20,354 nucleotides of DNA from the NCBI GenBank assembly GCA_913052435.1, contig CAJXDV010000005.1:1-20354 (forward strand). The letters are read 5' to 3'. Shown here one piece after another: positions 7,698-16,590 of this stretch (its first letter is position 1; each line of letters opens with the position of its first letter). Source of the stretch: an uncultured Pelagibacteraceae bacterium (GTDB taxonomy: Bacteria; Pseudomonadota; Alphaproteobacteria; Pelagibacterales; Pelagibacteraceae). The notes under the pieces were generated by a model, which was not told where the DNA came from, searched no databases, and saw only the letters and a program-made list of their open reading frames with translations. Both the position numbers and the translations under genes were made by a program.

Positions 7698-8181
7698 TAT
7701 TAATTTTTTATTTGTTACTTTATTTGGAATAGGAAGAATCAAAAAAATTCCTGGTAGTTTTGCTTCACTGGCAACAACATTATTTTTATTTTTTCTATTT
7801 CATAAATTAAATATTGCTCCAAATACTGTTTTAATTTTTTTAATTATAATTTTTTTTATCTCACTTTATGCTGTCAATATTTTTATTAAAAATTTAGTAA
7901 ATAAAGATCCTAAAGAAGTGGTAATTGATGAATTTATTGGACAATCAATTCCTATATGTCTTTATGAAATTGCACATGAAGGAGCAAAAGAAACCCATCA
8001 AGTATTAACATCTTATTTTATAATGTTTATCCTATTTAGAATTTTTGATATCGTAAAACCTTATCCAGTAAGCTACTACGATAAAAACTTTAAAAATAGC
8101 TTCGGTGTTATCATGGATGATGTTTGTGCTGGATTATATGTTGTGGCTGTTCTTGTCTTGTATATGGTTTTTACTGCATGA
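7690..8181 (+). CDS. pgpA: Phosphatidylglycerophosphatase A
   Basis: The 163-residue inner-membrane enzyme dephosphorylates phosphatidylglycerophosphate to phosphatidylglycerol. Family motifs are GIGRIKKIPGSFASLAT near the N-terminus, DPKEVVIDEFIGQ with the acidic catalytic/metal residues in the middle, FRIFDIVKPYPV, and MDDVCAGLYV near the end. Several hydrophobic segments fit a membrane protein. I start it at the ATG at 7690, which gives MNNINFLF and an eight-base overlap with ispDF; an in-frame TTG at 7681 would add three residues and has no better support. Its TGA stop overlaps the cinA ATG (ATGA), indicating coupled translation. Confidence 0.9.
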   Translation: MNNINFLFVTLFGIGRIKKIPGSFASLATTLFLFFLFHKLNIAPNTVLIFLIIIFFISLYAVNIFIKNLVNKDPKEVVIDEFIGQSIPICLYEIAHEGAKETHQVLTSYFIMFILFRIFDIVKPYPVSYYDKNFKNSFGVIMDDVCAGLYVVAVLVLYMVFTA

Positions 8182-8651
8182 AAAAGCTTTCTCAAAAAGT
8201 TTTTAACGTATTAAAGAAAAAAAGACTGAAAATTTCTTTTGCTGAATCTTGCTCTGGAGGTTTGCTTTCAAGCACAATAACTTCAATTAACGGATCCTCC
8301 AAAGTTTTTTCTATGGGATTGGTTGCATACTCTAATCAATCTAAAATAAACCTACTTAAAGTTCCAAAAAAAACAATAACGAAATATGGAGCTGTGAGTT
8401 ATGAGACTTGCTTACACATGGTAAAAAATATAAACAAAATTAGCAAAACTCATATCTCTGTTTCAATTACTGGTATTGCTGGTTCCAAAGGGGGAACTAA
8501 AGAAAAACCAGTAGGATTAGTATTTATTGGCATTAAAAAAGGTAACAAAACATTAGTTAGGAAATACTTATTTAAAAATAAAAAAAGAACATCAGTTCAA
8601 AGAGCTGCTGTTAACAAAGCTTTAAATTTAATTTTAACTATTGTTAAATAG
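8178..8651 (+). CDS. cinA: CinA C-terminal domain protein, nicotinamide-nucleotide amidohydrolase type
   Basis: The 157-residue stand-alone CinA C-terminal domain (PncC/YgaD type) is expected to deamidate NMN to nicotinate mononucleotide in pyridine nucleotide salvage. Conserved blocks are FAESCSGGLLSS near the N-terminus (with the catalytic serine), LVAYSNQSKINLLKV, KYGAVSYET and SITGIAGSKGG followed by EKPVGLVF. The usual IAGP is IAGS here. I start it at the ATG at 8178, which forms an ATGA overlap with the pgpA stop and places the ESCSGG block at the normal distance from the N-terminus; the frame stays open back to 8124, but those residues only shadow pgpA. The MoaB-like N-terminal domain of full CinA is absent, as in many proteobacteria. 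The 3' end overlaps convergent ratA by 18 bases. Confidence 0.9.
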   Translation: MKKLSQKVFNVLKKKRLKISFAESCSGGLLSSTITSINGSSKVFSMGLVAYSNQSKINLLKVPKKTITKYGAVSYETCLHMVKNINKISKTHISVSITGIAGSKGGTKEKPVGLVFIGIKKGNKTLVRKYLFKNKKRTSVQRAAVNKALNLILTIVK

Positions 8652-9083
8652 TTCCTCTGCTCTTTTTTGAAAAGCATCAGCTATTTTATCTAAACCATAT
8701 TGAAAAGATTTAGTCATTACTATATTTAAAAAATGATTTTTTAGTTCAAAATCAACATCAAAAGAAACTTCGGTAATTTTATTATCTTCTTTAAAATACC
8801 AGTTATTTATTAAATGTTTCAAAGGTCCGTCAAGATTAGTAACATAAATTGAGTCTTCTTTTTTATTGTATTTAACATCACTTTTATATGTGTCTTTAAA
8901 AGGGCCTTTTCCAATAGTTAAATCTGCAACTATTATTAATAAATCATCCTGCTTTTTTCTTTCATGTACTTTAGCATCTAAACAAAAAGGAAGAAAAGTT
9001 GGATATTTTTCTATATCAAGAACTAGATCGATTAACTGATCTTTTTTACATTCTATTGATCTTTTAACTGACGCTTTAGGCAT
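8634..9083 (-). CDS. ratA: RatA/Coq10-like START-domain protein
   Basis: The 149-residue protein is of the SRPBCC/START superfamily, the family of bacterial RatA and mitochondrial Coq10. Recognisable features are the N-terminal [10 protein letters not shown], the conserved [36 protein letters not shown] and a long C-terminal helix ([19 protein letters not shown]). In alphaproteobacteria this gene normally follows lipA, as it does here, and a role in quinone binding or delivery is more likely than the ribosome-association toxicity described for E. coli RatA. No partner antitoxin gene is present. It overlaps lipA by eight bases at its start and cinA by 18 bases at its end. Confidence 0.88.
   Translation of the reverse strand: MPKASVKRSIECKKDQLIDLVLDIEKYPTFLPFCLDAKVHERKKQDDLLIIVADLTIGKGPFKDTYKSDVKYNKKEDSIYVTNLDGPLKHLINNWYFKEDNKITEVSFDVDFELKNHFLNIVMTKSFQYGLDKIADAFQKRAEELFNNS
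8636..8653. terminator. Candidate hairpin at the convergent cinA/ratA overlap
   Basis: AACTATT and AATAGTT pair perfectly around a four-base loop (GTTA on the plus strand). The hairpin covers almost exactly the 18-base overlap of the two stop-codon ends, so it would form in both transcripts. It is weak (two G-C or C-G pairs among seven). On the plus strand a T6 run follows only 10 bases later (8663-8668); on the minus strand A-rich DNA follows. It is therefore not a textbook terminator, but it is the only structure at this operon junction. Confidence 0.4.
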
Positions 9084-10014
9084 TTGCTTGATCTATTCTA
9101 TTTTTTTGAAGTACAGCAAAATCTTGATCAGCATGATAGGAAGATCTTGTAAGTGGTGATGAAGAAACTAATAAAAATCCTTTTGACTCTGCGATATTTT
9201 TTAACTTTTCAAATTCATCGGGTTTATAATATCTATCTAAAGCATGATGTTTAACGGAAGGTTGTAAGTATTGACCTATTGTTAAAAAATCAACTCCGGC
9301 AGACCTTAAATCATCCATAACTTGAATAATTTCATCTTTATTTTCTCCTAAACCCACCATCAATCCTGATTTAGTAAAAATATTTTTATCAAATTTTTTT
9401 ACATTTTTTAATAATTCAACTGAAGCAAAGTATCTGGATCCAGGTCTAATCTGTCTATAAAGTCCTGGCACTGTTTCAATATTATGGTTAAAAACATCTG
9501 GTTTAGCTTCTATTACTTTTATATAAGAGTCTCCTTTTCTTAAGAAATCAGGTGTTAAAACTTCTATAGTTGTTGTAGGATTAAGTTTCTTTGTTTCAAT
9601 AATAACTTCGTAAAAATGATTGGCTCCACCATCATTAAGATCATCTCTATCAACTGATGTAATTACAGCATGTTTTAAGTTTAATTTGTTAACAGCTGCT
9701 GCTATTTTAAATGGTTCTAAGGGATTAAGTGATTTTGGCTTACCGGTTATAACATCGCAAAATGCACATGCTCTAGTACATGTATCACCCATAATTAAAA
9801 AGGTAGCATGTCTTTTACTCCAACACTCAGTAATATTTGGACAATTTGCTTCCTGGCATACAGTGAGCAAATTATTTTGACTAACAATAGTTTTTGTTAA
9901 AAAAAATTCTCTACTATTTAAAAGTTTTGACTTTATCCATTCAGGTTTTTTTTTAATTGAATTTGCAGGTTTATTAACTTTTTCAGGATGTCTTGGTTTA
10001 TTTTTTGTTTCCAT
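9076..10014 (-). CDS. lipA: Lipoyl synthase LipA
   Basis: The 312-residue radical-SAM enzyme inserts two sulfurs into protein-bound octanoyl groups to make lipoate for 2-oxoacid dehydrogenases and glycine cleavage. The auxiliary 4Fe-4S cluster cysteines are C53, C58 and C64 ([12 protein letters not shown]), and the radical-SAM cysteines are C79, C83 and C86 (CTRACAFC). Other landmarks are [14 protein letters not shown] (121-134), [11 protein letters not shown] (177-187), GLMVGLGE (217-224) and the C-terminal [12 protein letters not shown] (285-296) with its cluster-ligand serine. Length is normal. The ATG at 10014 lies within the 3' end of ftsB (17-base overlap). In most alphaproteobacteria the pyruvate dehydrogenase genes stand between ftsB and lipA; here they are absent. 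Confidence 0.96.
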   Translation of the reverse strand: METKNKPRHPEKVNKPANSIKKKPEWIKSKLLNSREFFLTKTIVSQNNLLTVCQEANCPNITECWSKRHATFLIMGDTCTRACAFCDVITGKPKSLNPLEPFKIAAAVNKLNLKHAVITSVDRDDLNDGGANHFYEVIIETKKLNPTTTIEVLTPDFLRKGDSYIKVIEAKPDVFNHNIETVPGLYRQIRPGSRYFASVELLKNVKKFDKNIFTKSGLMVGLGENKDEIIQVMDDLRSAGVDFLTIGQYLQPSVKHHALDRYYKPDEFEKLKNIAESKGFLLVSSSPLTRSSYHADQDFAVLQKNRIDQANA

Positions 10015-10306
10015 TTTCTTTTAATATATATGTAGTCTCAGACTTTTTACCAAATAAAAATTTTTCTCTAATTAAAATTTCAATAAAATCTAAATCAATA
10101 TCTTCTGTTAAAAGTGAATTTTTCAGATCCAATTCTGCTATTTTGACTTTCAGGTTTTTTTGATCTTTTTGTAGTTGATCATAATGTTCTTTTTTTTCAA
10201 AATAAGAAACTAAGCCTCTTTCACCATCCATTAAGTTGAAAAAAAAATAAATTATAAAAAATGTTACAATAAGTATAAAATAATTATTTTTTAACTTGTT
10301 GAACAT
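9998..10306 (-). CDS. ftsB: FtsB/DivIC-like septum formation protein
   Basis: The 102-residue bitopic membrane protein has a short cytoplasmic N-terminus, one transmembrane helix (about 9-25), then [11 protein letters not shown] and a periplasmic coiled coil (about 36-68). It ends with the DivIC-like segment [20 protein letters not shown]. This layout and its position directly after enolase are typical of alphaproteobacterial FtsB/DivIC, which links FtsL and FtsQ in the divisome. The start overlaps the eno stop by one base, and its last 17 bases overlap lipA. Sequence conservation in this family is low, so the call rests on architecture and context. Confidence 0.85.
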   Translation of the reverse strand: MFNKLKNNYFILIVTFFIIYFFFNLMDGERGLVSYFEKKEHYDQLQKDQKNLKVKIAELDLKNSLLTEDIDLDFIEILIREKFLFGKKSETTYILKENGNKK

Positions 10307-11565
10307 TAATTAATTTTATTCATTTTTGCGTGATTTCCAAGATCCTCTTCAATACGAATTAGTTGGTTGTATTTTGATACTCTTTCGGATCTTGCTAATG
10401 ATCCCGTCTTAATTTGATTAGAATCAGTTCCGACAGCAAGATCTGCAATAAATGTGTCTTCACTATCTCCTGACCGATGTGAAATAATAGTTTTAAATCC
10501 AATTGATTGTGCAAACTTAATAACTTCTAAAGTTTCTGTAACTGTACCAATTTGATTTAATTTTATCAAAATAGAATTGGCAGAAACATTTAAAAAACCA
10601 ACTTTTAGTCTTTCTAAATTTGTTACAAAAAGATCATCTCCAACTACTTGAACATTGCCATTTAATTTACTTATAAACTTAGTCCATGAAAACCAATCGT
10701 TTTCACCAAATGGATCCTCTATAGATTTAATTTTATACTTTTTAATTAATAACAAATATTTTTTAATTGATTGATCTGCTGTGATATATTTTTTCGAATG
10801 TATTGAATATTTATTTTTTTTTAGCAATTCGTTAGCAGCCACATCTAGACAGATAGAAATGTCTTTCCCGTTAGTAAATCTTGATTTTTTAATTGCTTGA
10901 ACTATTAGTTTTAAAGCACTTTCATTATCACTAATCATTGGAGCAAATCCTCCTTCGTCACCTACTGAAGTTGAATGTCCCATTTTTTTTATTAATGATT
11001 TTAGGTTGTTTATAACAATAAAACACATTCTAACTGCCTCAGAGAAAGATTTGGCTTTATCTGGACGTATCATAAATTCTTGAATTCTTAAGCCATTATT
11101 AGCGTGCACTCCTCCATTAATTATGTTCATCATTGGGTAGGGTAGTTTAAAATTCTTTTTAATTATAAAATTTTTATAAAGTGGTATTTTTTTAATTTTT
11201 GCAGATAGTTTTTTAACTGCCATTGAAATGGCTAATATCGAATTTGCTCCAATTTTCTTCTTTTGTTTTGTTCCATCTAATTTGATTAATAAATAATCAA
11301 TTCTTTCTTGATCATGAACATTTTGATTTTTTAATTTTTCAGAAATTAATTTATTGATTATTTTTACTGGATATAAAACACTTTTTCCTAGGTATTTTTT
11401 GTTTGACTTATCTCTCTTTTCATAAGCTTCGTAAGTACCCGTTGATGCGCCTGATGGACAAATTGAAGAGGCGCTTAAATTATTAGAAAAAACTTCAGCT
11501 TCTATCGTTGGATTTCCTCTACTATCAAATATTTGTCTGGCAATTACCTTGGTTATTTTACTCAT
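10306..11565 (-). CDS. eno: Enolase
   Basis: The 419-residue glycolytic/gluconeogenic enzyme interconverts 2-phosphoglycerate and phosphoenolpyruvate. Motifs appear in the expected order: FDSRGNPT (13-20), PSGASTGTYEA (37-47), NGGVHANN (150-157), GDEGGFAP (202-209, with catalytic E204), Mg ligands D241, E283 (SIEDPFGE) and D310 (VGDDLF), catalytic K335 in LIKLNQIGT, SHRSGDSEDTFIADLAV (362-378) and GSLARSERVSKYNQL (388-402). It is about ten residues shorter than many enolases but complete. A three-base spacer separates it from kdsA. It belongs to the tpiA-secG-pyrG-kdsA-eno operon, an old alphaproteobacterial arrangement. Confidence 0.97.
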   Translation of the reverse strand: MSKITKVIARQIFDSRGNPTIEAEVFSNNLSASSICPSGASTGTYEAYEKRDKSNKKYLGKSVLYPVKIINKLISEKLKNQNVHDQERIDYLLIKLDGTKQKKKIGANSILAISMAVKKLSAKIKKIPLYKNFIIKKNFKLPYPMMNIINGGVHANNGLRIQEFMIRPDKAKSFSEAVRMCFIVINNLKSLIKKMGHSTSVGDEGGFAPMISDNESALKLIVQAIKKSRFTNGKDISICLDVAANELLKKNKYSIHSKKYITADQSIKKYLLLIKKYKIKSIEDPFGENDWFSWTKFISKLNGNVQVVGDDLFVTNLERLKVGFLNVSANSILIKLNQIGTVTETLEVIKFAQSIGFKTIISHRSGDSEDTFIADLAVGTDSNQIKTGSLARSERVSKYNQLIRIEEDLGNHAKMNKIN

Positions 11566-11568
11566 TAA

Positions 11569-12393
11569 TTATTTTTTAACCAAATTATCTATTTCTACAA
11601 TTTGACTAATTAAATCTTCCAATTTATTCAAAGGGATCATATTGGGTCCATCCGAAGGAGCATTATCTGGATCTTGGTGTGTTTCAAGAAATATTGCTGC
11701 GACACCTATTGCTACAGCAGCTCTTGATAAATATTCTACAAACTCTCTTTGTCCACCACTCTCTTCACCTAAACCTCCTGGTTGTTGTACAGAGTGTGTT
11801 CCGTCAAACACTACCGGATAACCATTTTTAGCCATTATAGGAATTGATCTCAAATCTGATACCAAAGTGTTGTAACCAAAACTTACTCCACGTTCAGTTA
11901 CTAAAATATTATGATTGCCTGAATCTGATATTTTTTTTGTAACATTAACCATGTCCCATGGAGCTAAGAATTGACCTTTTTTTACATTTATAATTTTATT
12001 TGTTTTTGCGGCAGCTATTAACAAATCAGTTTGTCTACATAAAAAAGCTGGAATTTGTAAAATATCAACATGCGAGGCTACTATTGAACACTGTTCCTCA
12101 TTATGAATATCTGTAAGAACAGGAATGTTTAAATTTTTTTTAATTTTATCGAATATTGGTAATGATTTTTCTAAGCCCGCTCCTCTTTTGCTTTTAAGGC
12201 TGGTTCTATTAGCTTTATCGAAAGAAGTTTTGTAAATAAAACCAATATCATATTTTGATGATATTTCTTTAATTTGGCCAGCCATATCCAAAGCGTGCTG
12301 TTCTGTTTCAAGTTGACATGGTCCTGCAATTAAACAAATCTTATTTCTATTTGATATTTGTAAACCGTTACAATTGACTATTTTATTTTGCAT
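11569..12393 (-). CDS. kdsA: KDO-8-phosphate synthase KdsA, metal-dependent type
   Basis: The 274-residue enzyme condenses phosphoenolpyruvate with arabinose 5-phosphate to make KDO 8-phosphate for lipopolysaccharide inner core. Motifs are [10 protein letters not shown] (21-30), PVLTDIHNE (91-99), [14 protein letters not shown] (110-123), [13 protein letters not shown] (136-148), [11 protein letters not shown] (165-175), [11 protein letters not shown] (197-207) and [16 protein letters not shown] (236-251). The metal set C26, H200, E237 and D248 is present, which marks the metallo class; the E. coli enzyme has Asn at the cysteine position. I start it at the ATG at 12393: the frame is open to 12483, but the extra 30 residues lie wholly over the pyrG end and do not resemble KdsA. 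With this start it overlaps pyrG by 11 bases. Confidence 0.95.
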   Translation of the reverse strand: MQNKIVNCNGLQISNRNKICLIAGPCQLETEQHALDMAGQIKEISSKYDIGFIYKTSFDKANRTSLKSKRGAGLEKSLPIFDKIKKNLNIPVLTDIHNEEQCSIVASHVDILQIPAFLCRQTDLLIAAAKTNKIINVKKGQFLAPWDMVNVTKKISDSGNHNILVTERGVSFGYNTLVSDLRSIPIMAKNGYPVVFDGTHSVQQPGGLGEESGGQREFVEYLSRAAVAIGVAAIFLETHQDPDNAPSDGPNMIPLNKLEDLISQIVEIDNLVKK

Positions 12394-14005
12394 TAAAAGA
12401 TTTTGCAGCTTTGATAAATGATGAGAATAAAGGATGTGGAGACAAAGGTCTAGATTTAAATTCTGGGTGGAATTGAACTCCAATAAACCAAGGATGATTT
12501 TTTAGTTCTACTATCTCTGGCAATCTATTATCCGGTGACATTCCTGAAAAAATTAATCCTTTTTTCTCAAATTGGTTTTTAAGATTATTATTAACTTCAT
12601 ATCTATGTCTATGTCTTTCTTTAATTGATTTAGATTTATAAATTTTATTTATGGCAGAATTACTTCTTAATTTAGCTTCATATAAACCCAAACGCATTGT
12701 GCCACCCAGATCTTTTTCAGTTCCCTTAATTAGCTTTCCGTCTTTATTCCATTGATGAATTAAGCCAATTACAGGATAACATTTTTTATCCAATTCGCTA
12801 GAACTGGCTCTTTTAATTTTTAATATATTTCTTGCAAATTCAATTATCGCCATTTGCATTCCAAAGCAAATACCAAGAAATGGTATTTTTTTTACTCTCG
12901 AGTATTTTATTGCTGAAATCTTACCTTCAGTTCCTCTTTTGCCAAATCCACCTGGTATTAATATTCCTGATACTTTATTAAGTTTTTTAGTTATTTGGTT
13001 TGGTTTTAAATTATCAGACTCTATTCGCACTAAATTAACTTTAACTTTATTTGAAATACCTCCATGGGTAAGGGCCTCATCTAAAGATTTATATGCATCT
13101 TTTAAATTTACATATTTTCCAATAATTGCAATATTAATTGATTTTTTTGTATTTAAAGTAATTTTGGTTATTTTTTTCCAAGGTAATAAGTTTGGTCTTT
13201 TATTGGTTTTTAATTTAAAATATTTTAAAACTTGCTTATCCAGATTCTGATTATAAAAACTAATTGGAGCTTCATATATAGTCTTTACATCTACTGTTTC
13301 AATTACATTTTCAATCGAAACATTGCAAAATAAAGATATTTTTTTTCTTTGATCAAAAGGTATGGATTGTTGTGATCTACATATAATTATATCGGGCTGG
13401 ATACCAATGCTTCTTAATTCTTTTACAGAGTGTTGAGTTGGTTTAGTTTTAATCTCATCAGATGATTTCATAAAAGGAACCAAAGTTAAATGAATAAACA
13501 GTGTTTTAGATTTACCATGATCATTTGAAAATTGTCTTATAGCCTCAAGGAAAGGTAAACTTTCAATATCACCTACTGTTCCGCCAATTTCACAAATAAC
13601 AAAATCTTCATTTGAAATATCTTTTTTTATAAATTCTTTAATTCTATCTGTCACATGAGGTATTACTTGAACGGTTTTTCCAAGATAACCTCCCTTTCTC
13701 TCTTTTTTGATTATATCCATGTAAACACGACCAGTTGTTATATTGTCAGATTGTTTTGAAGATATGTCAGTAAATCTTTCGTAGTGACCTAGATCTAAAT
13801 CTGTTTCAGCACCATCATCTGTTACAAAAACTTCTCCATGCTGAAATGGGCTCATCGTTCCAGGATCAACATTCAAATATGGATCCATCTTTCTTATTCT
13901 AACTTTGTAACCTTGGGACTTTAATAAATATCCTAATGACGCAGATGACAAACCTTTACCTAGTGAAGAAACCACGCCGCCAGTGACAAATATATATCGC
14001 GCCAT
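12383..14005 (-). CDS. pyrG: CTP synthase
   Basis: The 540-residue enzyme makes CTP from UTP, ATP and glutamine. The N-terminal synthase domain (about 1-270) begins [20 protein letters not shown] with its P-loop, then [20 protein letters not shown] (40-59), [16 protein letters not shown] (63-78) and [15 protein letters not shown] (138-152). The C-terminal class I amidotransferase domain (about 290-540) has [11 protein letters not shown] (348-358), nucleophile C380 in FLGICFGMQ, and the H513/E515 pair in GVQFHPEF. All catalytic residues are present. Its start is 40 bases from the secG stop, the largest gap in this operon, so an internal promoter is possible, but no clear one was seen. Confidence 0.97.
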   Translation of the reverse strand: MARYIFVTGGVVSSLGKGLSSASLGYLLKSQGYKVRIRKMDPYLNVDPGTMSPFQHGEVFVTDDGAETDLDLGHYERFTDISSKQSDNITTGRVYMDIIKKERKGGYLGKTVQVIPHVTDRIKEFIKKDISNEDFVICEIGGTVGDIESLPFLEAIRQFSNDHGKSKTLFIHLTLVPFMKSSDEIKTKPTQHSVKELRSIGIQPDIIICRSQQSIPFDQRKKISLFCNVSIENVIETVDVKTIYEAPISFYNQNLDKQVLKYFKLKTNKRPNLLPWKKITKITLNTKKSINIAIIGKYVNLKDAYKSLDEALTHGGISNKVKVNLVRIESDNLKPNQITKKLNKVSGILIPGGFGKRGTEGKISAIKYSRVKKIPFLGICFGMQMAIIEFARNILKIKRASSSELDKKCYPVIGLIHQWNKDGKLIKGTEKDLGGTMRLGLYEAKLRSNSAINKIYKSKSIKERHRHRYEVNNNLKNQFEKKGLIFSGMSPDNRLPEIVELKNHPWFIGVQFHPEFKSRPLSPHPLFSSFIKAAKSFNAK

Positions 14006-14045
14006 GGAATTATGTTATAGCCATATAATTTAAAAATTAAAAGTA

Positions 14046-14348
14046 TTAATTTTTATTTTCTGGAATTTTTGGAGCATCATCCGTATTTTCCTCGATTTTG
14101 TCGATTACGGACATTGTAGGTGTTAATTCACCTCTAGATAATATAGTTAATCCCAAACTGCAAATTATAAATAAAGTAGCAACAATTGCTGTTGCTTTAG
14201 TTAAAAAATTTCCAGCAGATCTTGAGAACATAAAATTATCTTGTGAAATTCCTATTCCAAGTGCTCCACCTTCTGATTTTTGGAATAGTATCAAAATTAC
14301 TAAAATAGCCGCAAGAATGATATTTATAATTAAAAGTATATTTTCCAC
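14046..14348 (-). CDS. secG: Preprotein translocase subunit SecG
   Basis: The 100-residue inner-membrane protein is the small accessory subunit of the SecYEG channel. It has two hydrophobic helices (about 3-22 and 51-70) joined by the conserved cytoplasmic loop FQKSEGGALGIG (22-33) and a short hydrophilic tail. Its place between tpiA and pyrG matches other alphaproteobacteria. The start lies six bases after the tpiA stop region on the same strand. Confidence 0.93.
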   Translation of the reverse strand: MENILLIINIILAAILVILILFQKSEGGALGIGISQDNFMFSRSAGNFLTKATAIVATLFIICSLGLTILSRGELTPTMSVIDKIEENTDDAPKIPENKN

Positions 14349-14353
14349 GAGGA

Positions 14354-15106
14354 CTAATTAATTGATTTTTTTATTATATCAATAAATTTTTTTGCATTTA
14401 AAGATGCTCCACCCACTAAAAAGCCATTAATGTTGACCATTTCAAGTAAATCTTTTGCGTTGTCTGGACTTACAGAGCCCCCATATAAAATATTTATCTT
14501 TTTTGATTTTCTTAATAAACTCAAAATCTTTTTAATACTATTTATATTTTTTTTTAGTTCTGAGCTTTTGGGAACTAGACCCGTTCCTATAGACCAAACA
14601 GGTTCGTAAGCAATAATTATATTTTCAAAATTATTTATTTTGTCTAATCCTTTAACTATCTGCTTTTTTAAAATTGAGTAAGTGAGATTTTTTTTCTTTT
14701 CATTTAGTTTTTCACCAACGCAAAAAATTACTTTTAAATTTTCATTTAGAGCAGATTTAATTTTATTATTTATATTTTTATCATTGTCGCCTTGATTTCT
14801 ATTATCTGAATGTCCTATTATAACATACTTGGCACCTGTGGATTTAATAAGCTTAGAATTAATCGAACCAGTAAAAGGGCCAAAATCAGAATTTGCATGA
14901 CAATTTTGTGCGCCAATAGAAATTCTAGATTTTTTTACTTTATTATAAAAATCCTTAAGCAGTGTATAAGGAGGACAATAAATTATTTTATGATTTTTAT
15001 ATTTTTTTAATTTTGACAGCTTTAATATAGAATTAGATCTCTCAATATCTTTAGTATTTCCATGCATTTTCCAATTAGCAATAAAATACATATTATTATT
15101 TGTCAT
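14354..15106 (-). CDS. tpiA: Triosephosphate isomerase
   Basis: The 250-residue enzyme interconverts dihydroxyacetone phosphate and glyceraldehyde 3-phosphate. Active-site residues are N11 and K13 (ANWKMHGN), H99 (VIIGHSDNR) and E168 (AYEPVWSIGTG); the phosphate-binding ILYGGSVSPDNA (206-217) and GFLVGGASL (228-236) are present. The nearly invariant glutamate of GHSE(R/N)R is Asp101 here. The usual TGEIS is TGSIN, and loop 6 reads IGTGLVPK. The enzyme is divergent but complete. The start could be the ATG at 15106 or the one five codons later (15091); both leave the NWK block intact. It is the first gene of the minus-strand housekeeping operon and is divergent from the PpiD-like gene. Confidence 0.94.
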   Translation of the reverse strand: MTNNNMYFIANWKMHGNTKDIERSNSILKLSKLKKYKNHKIIYCPPYTLLKDFYNKVKKSRISIGAQNCHANSDFGPFTGSINSKLIKSTGAKYVIIGHSDNRNQGDNDKNINNKIKSALNENLKVIFCVGEKLNEKKKNLTYSILKKQIVKGLDKINNFENIIIAYEPVWSIGTGLVPKSSELKKNINSIKKILSLLRKSKKINILYGGSVSPDNAKDLLEMVNINGFLVGGASLNAKKFIDIIKKSIN

Positions 15107-15168
15107 ATAGTTTAAATTAATTTATAGGTTTGTTTTTTATAGATCAATAAATAAACAATTTTAATGAT
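15107..15168. promoter_or_regulatory. 62-base divergent spacer between tpiA and the PpiD-like gene
   Basis: This short AT-rich spacer separates the start codons of two divergent operons (tpiA leftward, ppiD-trp rightward), so promoters for both must lie in or beside it. No -35/-10 pair close to consensus could be assigned by eye. No trp leader peptide or attenuator-like hairpin is visible. Confidence 0.5.
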
Positions 15169-16590
15169 ATGATTAATAAATTTAGGGCTTTTTCTAAAAC
15201 AAAATTAGCAGCATTTTTTGTTTTTTTAATTGCTATTCCATTTGTCTTTTGGGGAATGGGAGGTGCGTTCAGAAGTGGAAATACAAATAATATTGCAAAA
15301 ATAAATAACAAGACTGTTTCCACTGAAGATTTTATTGATCATATAAACCAATTAGGAATAAAACCATATATAATTAAAAAAAATTTAGAGAATAAAATAT
15401 TAGAAAATATATTATCAGAAATTGTTTCTGAAAGATTGGTAGATATGGAAATTAACGATATAGAAATTTCCATATCAGAGAAAATTCTTGCTGACAAAAT
15501 TAAGTCTAATGAAAATTTCTTGGATGATAATAATAACTTTTCAAGAGTTAAATACGAAAAATTTCTTTTAGAAAATAATTTAACAGCACCTGATTTTGAA
15601 ACTAGATTAATAAAAGAAGAATTAAAAAAAAAGTTGTTTAATTATATTGGTGGAGGAATCAAATCACCATATTTTCTTAATAATAAAATTTATATAAATG
15701 AAAAAAAAAAGATTGAGATAGATTATTTTGATTTAAATCATGCCTATAATAACGATGTATCAAGTTCAGAAATTAATGAGTACATCAATGATAATGAAGA
15801 AGTATTAAAAGAAGATTACATTGATTTCTCGTACACTAAAATAACTCCAAAAGATTTAGTAGAAATTGAAGAATTCAATCAAGAATTTTTTAATAAAATA
15901 GATGAAATTGATAATAGCATAGTAATCGGAACTAATATTAATGAAATTAAAAAGAAATACAATTTAGATCTAGTTTCTATTAATAATTATAAAGTTAACA
16001 TTGAATCGGAAGAAATTTTAAAAGAAATTTACTCAAAAAGAAATGAGAGTAATATTCAATTAATCGATAAAAATGATTATTTTCTTTTATTTGAAATTAC
16101 TAAAATTGATAAAATACTACCAAATAAAACAGATCATAAATTTATAGATAAAATTAAAGACAATATATTTATCAAAAAAAAATATGATTTACATCAGGAA
16201 CTTTTTAAAAAAATTCAAGAGAAAAAATTAGACAACAATGAATTTGCGAAAATCTCTCAAAATCAAAAAAATATAGAAAATATTACTATAAATCAAATTA
16301 CTGATAACGATAAATTTGACGCTGACTCAGTTAAATTAATATATTCACTTACTAAAGAAAGTTTCTCTTTAATTACCGATAAGGAAAATAAAATCTACTT
16401 AGCAAAAATTAAAAATATTTATTATGATGATTTGCCTAAAAATGATCGAATAACTAGAGAATATCTCAAAAAATCAAATACTAATGTAGTAAGTGATATT
16501 TATAGTTCGTATAATTTGTCTTTAAACACAAAATATAAAGTAAAAATATTTCAAACAACATTAGATAGAGTTAAAAATTATTTCAGATAA
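15169..16590 (+). CDS. PpiD-like membrane-anchored periplasmic chaperone lacking a clear parvulin domain
   Basis: The 473-residue protein resembles PpiD, an inner-membrane foldase near the Sec exit. It has a short cytoplasmic start (MINKFRAFSKTK), one transmembrane helix (about 11-30), then WGMGGAFRSG and a SurA_N-like helical chaperone domain (about 40-165: IAKINNKTVSTEDFIDHINQ, then FSRVKYEKFLLENNLTAPDF). After about residue 170 I cannot find parvulin signatures (HILI, a SxD-GGDLG block); the protein is also some 150 residues shorter than typical PpiD (about 620). The C-terminal part resembles the post-parvulin region (LLFEITKIDKILP). Its position upstream of trp genes and divergent from tpiA fits alphaproteobacterial PpiD. 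It overlaps trpE by one base. An A10 run occurs at 15701-15710. Confidence 0.8.
   Translation: MINKFRAFSKTKLAAFFVFLIAIPFVFWGMGGAFRSGNTNNIAKINNKTVSTEDFIDHINQLGIKPYIIKKNLENKILENILSEIVSERLVDMEINDIEISISEKILADKIKSNENFLDDNNNFSRVKYEKFLLENNLTAPDFETRLIKEELKKKLFNYIGGGIKSPYFLNNKIYINEKKKIEIDYFDLNHAYNNDVSSSEINEYINDNEEVLKEDYIDFSYTKITPKDLVEIEEFNQEFFNKIDEIDNSIVIGTNINEIKKKYNLDLVSINNYKVNIESEEILKEIYSKRNESNIQLIDKNDYFLLFEITKIDKILPNKTDHKFIDKIKDNIFIKKKYDLHQELFKKIQEKKLDNNEFAKISQNQKNIENITINQITDNDKFDADSVKLIYSLTKESFSLITDKENKIYLAKIKNIYYDDLPKNDRITREYLKKSNTNVVSDIYSSYNLSLNTKYKVKIFQTTLDRVKNYFR

Noticed and set aside
8124..8177. Extended N-terminus of the CinA-like protein
   Set aside because: The 18 extra residues are cysteine-rich and read over conserved pgpA codons. 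The ATG at 8178 forms a standard ATGA overlap and gives the usual family start.
8634..9083. RatA as a toxin of a toxin-antitoxin pair
   Set aside because: No antitoxin gene is adjacent. The context after lipA and the Coq10-like sequence fit a housekeeping START-domain protein.
12394..12483. Extended N-terminus of KdsA (30 extra codons)
   Set aside because: The extension is entirely within the pyrG 3' end and does not look like KdsA. The ATG at 12393 gives a normal-length protein.
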